Below, in pieces: positions 1 through 7,325 of a stretch of 64,000 nucleotides of DNA. The stretch covers positions 4,507,001 through 4,571,000 of the forward strand of contig NZ_CP023694.1 of the NCBI RefSeq assembly GCF_008705135.1. Reading direction: 5' to 3'. The stretch's first letter is position 1, and each line of letters starts with the position of its first letter. The notes under the pieces were generated by a model that worked only from the letters and a program-made list of their open reading frames with translations, searched no databases and was not told the DNA's origin. A program made the translations under genes and the position numbers. Origin of the DNA: Streptomyces coeruleorubidus. Its GTDB lineage: Bacteria > Actinomycetota > Actinomycetes > Streptomycetales > Streptomycetaceae.

Positions 1-2
1 TG

Positions 3-629
3 TGTGTTCTGGGCTTCGTGCTGTTCTTCGCCTGCTACGGGCAGTTCGAGTCGGGGCTGAGCGCGTACGGGGTCGAGGCCGCCGGGATCTCGACGTCCGC
101 GCTGGGGACGGCGCTGGCCGCCAACACGCTGGTGATCGTCGTCGCGCAGTTCGCCGTGCTGCGGTTCGTGGAGCGGCGTCGGCGCTCGCGGGTGATCGCC
201 GCTGTCGGTCTGATCTGGGCCGTGGCCTGGGCTGTCGCCGGGTACGCGGGGCTGGGGCACGGGAGCCAGGAGATGGCGACCGCCGCGTTCGTCTCGACGT
301 ACGCCTTGTTCGGGCTGGGTGAGGCGATGCTGTCGCCGACGGTCGCCCCGCTGGTCGCCGACCTGGCGCCGGAGGGGATGGCCGGGCAGTACAACTCCGC
401 GTTCGCTCTGGTCAAGCAGCTCGCGCTGGCCGTCGGGCCGGCGGTGGGCGGGCCGCTGGGGGCCTCGCTGCACGCGCCGTACATCGTGGCGTTCCTGCTG
501 TTCTCGCTGGGGATCACCTGCCTGGCGATGCGGCTGGGGCGGCAGCTCACGGAGGCGCAGGACCGGCCGTGGCTCGCGAAGAGCCGGGTCGTGGCGCGGG
601 GTGGGGCGCCCGTTTCCGCGGACGTCTGA
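3..629 (+). CDS. MFS transporter, C-terminal part (5' end outside window)
   Basis: This is the last ~208 residues of a major facilitator superfamily permease; the start lies upstream of the window. The sequence is almost all hydrophobic helices separated by short basic loops, such as the RFVERRRRSR stretch between two helices. A GLGEAMLSPTVAPLVADLAPEG loop followed by a helix with GPAVGGPLG is typical of the second half of drug-exporter MFS proteins. Substrate and direction cannot be told from this part. It converges on the SpoIIE phosphatase, with about 45 bases between the stops. Confidence 0.85.
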   Translation, partial: CVLGFVLFFACYGQFESGLSAYGVEAAGISTSALGTALAANTLVIVVAQFAVLRFVERRRRSRVIAAVGLIWAVAWAVAGYAGLGHGSQEMATAAFVSTYALFGLGEAMLSPTVAPLVADLAPEGMAGQYNSAFALVKQLALAVGPAVGGPLGASLHAPYIVAFLLFSLGITCLAMRLGRQLTEAQDRPWLAKSRVVARGGAPVSADV

Positions 630-674
630 TCCCCTCCCCCTCTCCGCCCCTCCAGTCCCTTCCTCGTGTCTCCG

Positions 675-2342
675 CTATGTCCCCTGCGTGCGCGGCAGCG
701 CGAACTCGCACCAGACCGCCTTGCCGCCGCCCGGTGTGCGGCGGCACCCCCAGTTCGACGCGATCGTGGCGACGATGGCGATGCCCCGGCCCGATTCGTC
801 GCCCGGTTCCGCGCGGCGGCGTCTGGGGAGGTGGTCGTCGCCGTCGGTGACCTCGATGATCAGCCGCCGGTCCGTGCGGCGCAGTCGCAGGCGCATGGGC
901 GGGGTGCCGTGCTGGAGGGAGTTGGCGACCAGTTCGCTGGTGGCCAGGACGCCCAGGTCGTGCAGGTCGGCGGGGAAGCGCCAGCTGGTCAGGACGCCGG
1001 AGGCGAAGGCACGCGCGCGTGGGGCCGCTTCCACACCGCCCAGGAGTTCCAGGGCGGCGTTGCGGAAGAGCTCGCTGTCCGGGCCCGTCCGGGCCGGGTG
1101 CTGGAGGACCAGGACGGCCACGTCGTCGTCGTGGTCGGGGGTCACCCCCGCCGAGCGGACCAGCCGGTCGCAGACGACCTGGGGTGTTCCGGTGGCGCCG
1201 GCCAGGGCGCGTTCCAGAGCGGCGATGCCCTCGTCCAGGTCGGCGTCGCGGCGCTCCACCAGGCCGTCCGTGTAGAGGACGGCCGTGGAGCCGGGGCTGA
1301 GGGGGATCGAGCCCGAGGAGTGCATCCAGCCGCCGGTGCCGAGCGGCGGGCCGGTGGGTTCGTCGGCGCGCAGGACCGTGCCGTTCTCGTCGCGGACGAG
1401 GATGGGGAGGTGGCCCGCCGAGGCGTAGACCAGCTTTCCCTCGTTCGGGTCGTGGACCGCGTACGCACACGTGGCGATCTGGTTGGCGTCGATCTCGGCC
1501 GCCAGGCCGTCGAGGAGCTGGAGGACCTCGTGCGGGGGCAGGTCGAGGCGGGCGTAGGCGCGGACCGCCGTGCGGAGCTGGCCCATGACCGCTGCCGCGC
1601 GGACGCCGCGGCCCATGACGTCGCCGATGACGAGGGCGGTGCGGCCGCCGCCCAGGGTGATGACGTCGTACCAGTCGCCGCCGACCGCGGCCTCCGTGCC
1701 GCCGGGGTGGTACGTGGCGGCGACGCGCAGGTCGTCGGGTTCTTCGAGCTCCTGGGGGAGCAGTGACCTCTGGAGGGTCACCGCCGTTTCGCGCTGGCGG
1801 CGTTCGCTGGCGCGCAGGCGTTCGGCGGCTTCGGCGTGGTCGGTGACGTCCGTGGCGAAGACGAGCACTCCGCGGCCGTCGCTGCCGCCCTTGCCGTCGC
1901 CCTGGGCGACCGGGGTGCAGGTGAAGGTGTAGGAGCGGCCGTCGGGGGCCTTGCGGGACTTGACCGTGCGGGGCTTGCCGCTGCGCTGGACCTGGTCCAG
2001 GAGGGGGAACAGGCCGAGGGCGGCCAGTTCGGGGAGGGCTTCGCGGGCCCGTTCGCCCAGGGGGCGTACGCCGAAGGCGGTCGTGTAGGCGTCGTTGACG
2101 TAGGCGATGCGGTGGTCGGGGCCGTGGACCAGGGCGACGAGGGACGGGACGCGGTCGAGGACCTCGCGCACCCGCAGTTCGTCGACGGCGGGTACGGACG
2201 GCGGCTCGTCGGTCAGTTGTTCGGCACGGGCGGCGGGTACGGAACCTTCCCCCCGCCGGTCCGGGGAGGCCGTCTGCTCGGTCCGCGCTGCGGCGCGGCG
2301 CTGCGTTCCGGGGAGCCGGGCGCTCCAGCGCGTGAAGTTCAC
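675..2342 (-). CDS. PAS / SpoIIE (PP2C) phosphatase with C-terminal HATPase domain
   Basis: A cytoplasmic serine/threonine phosphatase of the RsbU/SpoIIE type, predicted to act on anti-sigma-factor antagonists. Domains in order: a PAS-like sensor (VREVLDRVPSLVALVHGPDHRIAYVNDAY, first ~150 residues); a PP2C SpoIIE core with GGDWYDVI and VIGDVMGRG metal-binding motifs; and a C-terminal RsbW/RsbT-type ATP-binding domain (ELVANSLQHG, GRGI). The fusion suggests one protein able both to phosphorylate and to dephosphorylate partners. The GTG at 2342 was chosen because AAGGA precedes it; an ATG at 2474 would add a Pro/Arg-rich low-complexity tail. It lies just downstream of ndh on the same strand. 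Confidence 0.85.
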   Translation of the reverse strand: MNFTRWSARLPGTQRRAAARTEQTASPDRRGEGSVPAARAEQLTDEPPSVPAVDELRVREVLDRVPSLVALVHGPDHRIAYVNDAYTTAFGVRPLGERAREALPELAALGLFPLLDQVQRSGKPRTVKSRKAPDGRSYTFTCTPVAQGDGKGGSDGRGVLVFATDVTDHAEAAERLRASERRQRETAVTLQRSLLPQELEEPDDLRVAATYHPGGTEAAVGGDWYDVITLGGGRTALVIGDVMGRGVRAAAVMGQLRTAVRAYARLDLPPHEVLQLLDGLAAEIDANQIATCAYAVHDPNEGKLVYASAGHLPILVRDENGTVLRADEPTGPPLGTGGWMHSSGSIPLSPGSTAVLYTDGLVERRDADLDEGIAALERALAGATGTPQVVCDRLVRSAGVTPDHDDDVAVLVLQHPARTGPDSELFRNAALELLGGVEAAPRARAFASGVLTSWRFPADLHDLGVLATSELVANSLQHGTPPMRLRLRRTDRRLIIEVTDGDDHLPRRRRAEPGDESGRGIAIVATIASNWGCRRTPGGGKAVWCEFALPRTQGT

Positions 2343-2515
2343 GAATCCTTGCCTCGTGTAGTCGTCGGCGGCCGGCACCGGAACCGGCCGGGGCCCCGGG
2401 GGCCCGCACCGGGGCGTGTGGGGGCACGCCCGTGGTGGTGGACCAGTCTGGCAGTGAGCGGACCGGACCGGCATCCGTCAGACGCCGGGCCGGCCGGTGG
2501 AGTTCCTGGGTCCGG

Positions 2516-3895
2516 TCAGGACGACCCCTTCGGGTTGTGCGGGGGGTCTTGGGAAGGCTTTCCACCGGCCGCGAGTTCGAACTCCGCCCGGGGGTGTTCG
2601 AGTGAACCCAGGGAGACGATCTCGCGTTTGAACAGGCCGGCCAGGGTCCATTCGGCGAGCACGCGCGCCTTGCGGTTGAAGGTGGGCACGCGGCTGAGGT
2701 GGTAGGCGCGGTGCATGAACCAGGCGGGGTAGCCCTTGAGCTTGCGTCCGTAGACGTGTGCGACGCCCTTGTGCAGGCCGAGGGAGGCGACCGAGCCGGC
2801 GTAGGCGTGTTCGTACGTCTGAAGGGGCTCGTCGCGCAGGGTGTGCACGATGTTGTCGGCGAGGACCTTGGCCTGGCGGAGGGCGTGCTGGGCGTTGGGG
2901 GCGCATTCGCGGCCGGGTTCACCGGCCGTGACGTCGGGGACTGCGGCGGCGTCTCCGGCGGCCCACGCGTGCGTGGCGCCTTCGACGGACAGTTCCGCCG
3001 TGCACCTGAGCCGTCCGCGGTCGTTGCGGGGCAGGTCGGTGGCGGCGAGCACCGGGTGGGGTTTGACGCCGGCCGTCCAGACGACCGTACGGGTGGGGAA
3101 GCGGGCGCCGTCGCTGAGGACGGCGACCCGGTCCGCGCAGGACTCCAGGCGGGTCTGGAGGCGTACGTCGATGTTGCGGCGGCGCAGTTCGGTGACGGTG
3201 TAGCGGCCCATCTCCTCGCCGACCTCGGGCAGGATGCGGTCCGAGGCCTCGACGAGGATCCACTTCATGTCCTCGGGCCGGATGTTGTGGTAGTAGCGCG
3301 CGGCGTAGCGGGCCATGTCCTCCAGTTCGCCGAGCGCCTCCACGCCCGCGAAGCCGCCGCCGACGAAGACGAAGGTGAGGGCCGCGTCGCGGATCGCGGG
3401 ATCGCGGGTGGAGGAGGCGATGTCCATCTGCTCGATGACGTGGTTGCGCAGGCCGATCGCCTCCTCGACGGTCTTGAAGCCGATGCCGTGGTCGGCGAGG
3501 CCGGGAATCGGCAGGGTGCGCGAGACGGAGCCGGGGGCGAGGACGAGTTCGTCGTACGGCAGCTGCTGCCCGCCCGTGCCCTCCTCCGCGGTGGCGAGGG
3601 TGGTGATGGTGGCGGTGCGCTTCGCGTGGTCGACGGCGGTGGCCTCGCCGATGACGACGCGGCACCGGTCGAGGACGCGACGCAGCGGTACGACGACATG
3701 GCGGGGGGAGATGGCGCCCGCGGCGGCCTCGGGGAGGAACGGCTGGTACGTCATGTACGGGTCGGGGGTGACGACCGTGATCTCCACCTCGCCCCGTTCC
3801 AGTTCCCGTTTCAGTCTGCGCTGGAGGCGCAGGGCCGTGTACATCCCGACGTAGCCACCACCGACAACGAGAATGCGCGCACGTTCCTTCACCAT
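2516..3895 (-). CDS. ndh: Type II NADH dehydrogenase (NAD(P)/FAD-dependent)
   Basis: A monotopic membrane flavoenzyme that passes electrons from NADH to menaquinone without pumping protons. The N-terminus ILVVGGGYVGMYTALRL is the FAD dinucleotide fold. A second GGGFAGVEALGELEDMA motif near residue 180 binds NADH, and TWAAGDAAAVPD is the C-terminal FAD ATG-type motif. The 459-residue length is normal for NDH-2. The start ATG (MVKERARILV) is chosen because the Rossmann fold begins within ten residues of it. It is divergent from the AtrA-like regulator, a pairing that, from memory, is conserved in Streptomyces. Confidence 0.9.
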   Translation of the reverse strand: MVKERARILVVGGGYVGMYTALRLQRRLKRELERGEVEITVVTPDPYMTYQPFLPEAAAGAISPRHVVVPLRRVLDRCRVVIGEATAVDHAKRTATITTLATAEEGTGGQQLPYDELVLAPGSVSRTLPIPGLADHGIGFKTVEEAIGLRNHVIEQMDIASSTRDPAIRDAALTFVFVGGGFAGVEALGELEDMARYAARYYHNIRPEDMKWILVEASDRILPEVGEEMGRYTVTELRRRNIDVRLQTRLESCADRVAVLSDGARFPTRTVVWTAGVKPHPVLAATDLPRNDRGRLRCTAELSVEGATHAWAAGDAAAVPDVTAGEPGRECAPNAQHALRQAKVLADNIVHTLRDEPLQTYEHAYAGSVASLGLHKGVAHVYGRKLKGYPAWFMHRAYHLSRVPTFNRKARVLAEWTLAGLFKREIVSLGSLEHPRAEFELAAGGKPSQDPPHNPKGSS

Positions 3896-4257
3896 CCCAT
3901 GACGCACCCACCGCTTGCGTTTGTCCACAGCCTCGACGAATTGTGTGACCGGAGCGGGAGAGCGCGCGGAGTTGGCCGGAAAGGCGAGCTTCGGTGAGTA
4001 TGCGCAGGTCAGCAGGGGTGGTACGGGGGGCGGCCGGGGGCACATTCGGGACGTATACGGCCCGTACTCCGATCGGTGGGCGCTCCGTGCGGAACGTGCC
4101 CCTTCTGAATTGACTCCCTCTCAACTATGTTCGTGTGACGACGGGGTGTAGGGGGATGCGCTCGCCGGGTCCGCGACGGGCGGCCCGGGGACCCGGGCCT
4201 GTTCCCCCGTCCCGGCATCGAATGGCGGGGAGTGTCTCCGGGGGGAGACGTCATTAC

Positions 4258-4282
4258 CGGGGGAATGCATATGCATGTTCAG
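4258..4282. promoter_or_regulatory. Palindrome overlapping the atrA start (candidate autoregulatory operator)
   Basis: ATGCATATGCAT is a perfect 12-base palindrome at 4265-4276, set inside a wider imperfect dyad (GGAATG at 4262 and the GTTC ending at 4280). GGAAT-type arms resemble the AtrA recognition sequence as I remember it. The dyad covers both possible start codons of the TetR gene, so binding would block translation or early elongation. The rest of the 375-base divergent gap (3896-4270) has only weak promoter-like sequence (TTGACT at about 4113). Confidence 0.4.
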
Positions 4283-5050
4283 GACTCTCATTGGTCGTCC
4301 GCGTCCGCTGTCGCGGCGGGTGGCGTGACGATGAGCGCGACGGCGGGCAACGGACGCGGGAACGGATCGCGGACGACGCCGCTGCGCGTGGACGCACAGC
4401 GCAATCTGGAGCACGTGCTGCGGGCGGCGCGCGAAGTGTTCGGCGAGCTGGGGTACGGCGCGCCGATGGAGGACGTGGCGCGCCGCGCGCGCGTCGGCGT
4501 GGGCACGGTGTACCGGCGGTTCCCGAGCAAGGACGTGCTGGTGCGGCGGATAGCCGAGGAGGAGACCTCCCGGCTGACCGACCAGGCCCGTGCGGCGCTC
4601 GGGCAGGAGGACGAGCCGTGGTCGGCGCTGTCGCGCTTCCTGCGGACGTCGGTGGCCTCCGGCGCCGGGCGGCTGCTGCCGCCGCAGGTGCTGCGGGTCT
4701 CGGTCGAGGAGGACCGGGCCGGTCAGGCGCGGGTGCCGCAGCAGCGGACGCAGCCGGGCTCGACGGAGCTGCGGCTCGTGCCGGAGGAGCCGGTGGCGGT
4801 CGCCTCGGTGCCGGCGCCGGCGGTCGGGGCTGAGGACGACGCCGGGGCGTCGGCGCTGCTCGAGGTCGTGGGTCAGCTCGTGGATCGGGCGCGTGCGGCG
4901 GGTGAGCTGCGGGCGGACGTGTCGGTGTCGGACGTACTGCTGGTGATCGCGACGGCCGCGCCCTCGCTGCCGGACGCGGCACAGCAGGCGGCCGCGTCGG
5001 CCCGGCTGCTGGACATCCTGCTGGAGGGGCTGCGGTCGCGGCCGGCGTGA
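4271..5050 (+). CDS. atrA: AtrA-like TetR-family transcriptional regulator
   Basis: A DNA-binding regulator of the TetR family. The HTH is at about residues 45-90 (VLRAAREVFGELGYGAPMEDVARRARVGVGTVYRRFPSKDVLVRRI), followed by an all-helical ligand/dimer domain. The N-terminus MHVQDSHWSS and the position divergent from ndh and upstream of the sigma-fusion gene match AtrA of S. coelicolor (SCO4118) as I recall it. AtrA directly activates actinorhodin and streptomycin pathway regulators and N-acetylglucosamine uptake. The ATG at 4271 has GGGGGAA about six bases upstream; an ATG at 4265 adds two residues. The identification rests on family and context. Confidence 0.8.
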   Translation: MHVQDSHWSSASAVAAGGVTMSATAGNGRGNGSRTTPLRVDAQRNLEHVLRAAREVFGELGYGAPMEDVARRARVGVGTVYRRFPSKDVLVRRIAEEETSRLTDQARAALGQEDEPWSALSRFLRTSVASGAGRLLPPQVLRVSVEEDRAGQARVPQQRTQPGSTELRLVPEEPVAVASVPAPAVGAEDDAGASALLEVVGQLVDRARAAGELRADVSVSDVLLVIATAAPSLPDAAQQAAASARLLDILLEGLRSRPA

Positions 5051-5327
5051 GTTCGCCGGTTGCCGGAACGGGCGGACCCATCGGCCGGGCTGGTCGGCCG
5101 GGCCAGTCGAACGCCCCGGTCGGCTTAGCCGGTCGACCGGGTCCGGTCGCCTTCCAAGGTCCGGGTGACGGGGGATCATTCCCCGAATGAGTGACGGCTA
5201 GTACTGGCGTGCGGTAAATCCCCACGGATGAGTGAGGGTCCGGTCTCCAGGGGTCTGACCAAAAGCCAATATGGCACTCTGACCCGGTGGTCTGGACGTG
5301 TTGGCCGGCTGGCGGGGGCTTTCCGCG

Positions 5328-7325
5328 ATGAGCGTTGACGGGCGGGACGAGTCGAGCGGTGACGGGGACGCCACAGCCGGCGGCCCTGTCCCGCCGCAGG
5401 TGCCGAGACAGGGCGGACGCGGGAGCCTCCCACCGGGCGGGCATCCCGCCGACGGCTCGGTCCCGCCGCAGCGCGCCTGGCGTGAGGACGGTGCCCTGCC
5501 GCCGCGGGAGCTGCCGCCCTCCGACGCCGATCTCATCGACCGGATGCGCTCGGGCGACGACACGGCGTACGAGGAGCTGTACCGGCGCCACGCGCAGGCG
5601 GTGCGCCGGTACGCCCGGACCTGCTGCCGTGACGCCTACACCGCGGACGACCTGACCGCCGAGGTCTTCGCCCGCATGCTCCAGGCGGTACGCGGCGGCT
5701 CCGGCCCCGAGCACGCCGTACGCGCATACCTGCTCACCTCCGTCCGGCGGGTCGCCGCCTCGTGGACGCGGTCGGCGCGGCGGGAACAGCTCGTCGACGA
5801 CTTCGCGGTGTTCGCCGCCCAGTCCGCGCGCGGCTCCGACGTGTCCGACGACGACACGCTGGAACTGGGCGCCGACGTACGGGCGATGCACGAGGCCGAG
5901 CGGTCCCTGGCCATGCGGGCCTTCCGGTCGCTGCCGGAGCGGTGGCAGGCCGTGCTGTGGCACACCGAGGTCGAGGACGAGTCGCCCAGCGAGGTCGCCA
6001 CCCTCTTCGGGCTCGACGCCAACGGCACGCGGGTGCTCGCCAGCCGGGCCCGCGAGGGCCTCAAGCAGGCCTACCTCCAGGCCCACGTCAGCGCCACGCT
6101 CACCGACGACCAGGAGTGCGCGCGCTATGCCGACCAGCTCGGCACGTACGCCCGCGGCCGGCTGCGCACCCGTGCCGAGCGGGGGCTGCGCAAGCATCTG
6201 GAGGAATGCGCGAAGTGCCGGCTGGCCGCGACGCAGATCCAGGAGGTCGCCGGCGGTATCCCCGCCGTCGTGCTGGTCGCGGTCATCGGCTGGCTCGGTG
6301 CCGCCGGGTACGCCAAGGCGGCCGGGCTCATCGCCGGAGGCGCGGGAGCGGGGGCGGCCGGAGCCGCGGGTGCGGCCTCGGCGGCGGGCGGGGGCTCGTC
6401 GGGCGGGTCGGCGGCGGGCACCGGTTCGGCCGGCGGGACTGCGGGGAGCGGCTCGTCCGGTGCCGGAGGTGGTGCGGCCTCCGAGGGCGTGGGCGCGCCG
6501 GTGAAGGCCGGTATCGCGGCCGGTGTGGTCGCCGTGGGCGTCGTGGCCGCGGTGGTGCTGGCGCTGGCCGGCGACGAGAAGCCGAAGGAGGAGGCGAGGT
6601 CGGCTCCCACCCCGTCCTCGCCGGTGGGCCGGCCCGCCGAGCCCACGCCCTCTCCCTCGCAGCGGGAGCCGGGGCCACGGCCACCGGGAATCGTGCCCGC
6701 GCGCGCCGAGCAGCCCGCGCCGACACCGGCCCTCAGGACCAGCCCGTCGTCCGCGTCCTCCCCGGCCCCGACACCGAAGCCCACCCCGCCGCCGCCCGCC
6801 TCCCCGAGGCCGGCACCACCCCCGGCACCCACGCCCACGCCCACACCGACACCGCCACCCCCACCGCCACCGACGGAGGAGCCGCCCGCCCCGGCCGTCT
6901 ACCAGTGGAACGAACTGTCGTACGACATCAGCGGCGACGGCACCGAGCCCGAGATGCGGATCGGCACGAGCAGCTGGGTCTGGCAGCGGTACGGCCTCTC
7001 GGCCGGCGACCAGCGGTACACGCACGGCGTCACCGTGCACGGCCGCTCCTCCGTCACCATCGACCTCAACCGCTCCTGCTCCTCGTACGAGGCGCTCGTC
7101 GGGGTGGACGACCTGACGCTGAAGCTCGGCAGGGTGTACTTCTCCGTCTACGCCGACGGGGTCCGGCTGTGGCGGTCCGGGCCGGTGGAGGGCGGTGACC
7201 CGGCGGTTCCCGTCCAGGTGAACCTCACCGGCCGCAGCACCGTACGGCTGGTCGTGGAACCGCACGGCGCCCTTGACAACGTGGTCCTGGCGGACTGGGC
7301 GGAGTCCGAGTTCACCTGCGGTTAG
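5328..7325 (+). CDS. ECF-type sigma factor fused to zinc-finger, membrane segments and NPCBM-like domain
   Basis: Of about 665 residues, 75-240 form sigma-70 regions 2 and 4 (LIDRMRSGDDTAYEELYRRHAQAVRRYAR; SPSEVATLFGLDANGTRVLASRAREGLKQAYL). An anti-sigma-like zf-HC2 follows, with the HLEECAKC (H-x3-C-x2-C) motif. Two hydrophobic stretches (PAVVLVAVIGWLGAAGY; AGIAAGVVAVGVVAAVVLALAG), separated by Gly/Ser/Ala repeats, lead to a ~100-residue Pro/Thr linker and a C-terminal NPCBM-like sugar-binding domain. This is a membrane-tethered sigma factor with a built-in sensor. If both hydrophobic stretches cross the membrane, the C-terminus would face the cytoplasm. Its stop overlaps the stop of the opposing AfsR-like gene by 14 bases. 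Confidence 0.85.
   Translation: MSVDGRDESSGDGDATAGGPVPPQVPRQGGRGSLPPGGHPADGSVPPQRAWREDGALPPRELPPSDADLIDRMRSGDDTAYEELYRRHAQAVRRYARTCCRDAYTADDLTAEVFARMLQAVRGGSGPEHAVRAYLLTSVRRVAASWTRSARREQLVDDFAVFAAQSARGSDVSDDDTLELGADVRAMHEAERSLAMRAFRSLPERWQAVLWHTEVEDESPSEVATLFGLDANGTRVLASRAREGLKQAYLQAHVSATLTDDQECARYADQLGTYARGRLRTRAERGLRKHLEECAKCRLAATQIQEVAGGIPAVVLVAVIGWLGAAGYAKAAGLIAGGAGAGAAGAAGAASAAGGGSSGGSAAGTGSAGGTAGSGSSGAGGGAASEGVGAPVKAGIAAGVVAVGVVAAVVLALAGDEKPKEEARSAPTPSSPVGRPAEPTPSPSQREPGPRPPGIVPARAEQPAPTPALRTSPSSASSPAPTPKPTPPPPASPRPAPPPAPTPTPTPTPPPPPPPTEEPPAPAVYQWNELSYDISGDGTEPEMRIGTSSWVWQRYGLSAGDQRYTHGVTVHGRSSVTIDLNRSCSSYEALVGVDDLTLKLGRVYFSVYADGVRLWRSGPVEGGDPAVPVQVNLTGRSTVRLVVEPHGALDNVVLADWAESEFTCG

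Noticed and set aside
547..2922. 791-codon minus-strand frame
   Set aside because: Same strand as the SpoIIE phosphatase but a different frame, with Arg/Pro-rich nonsense; the 675-2342 frame holds the PAS, PP2C and HATPase motifs.
4254..7265. 1003-codon minus-strand frame over atrA and the sigma fusion
   Set aside because: Low-complexity Arg/Pro/Gly translation without recognisable domains, while the plus strand encodes clear TetR and sigma domains.
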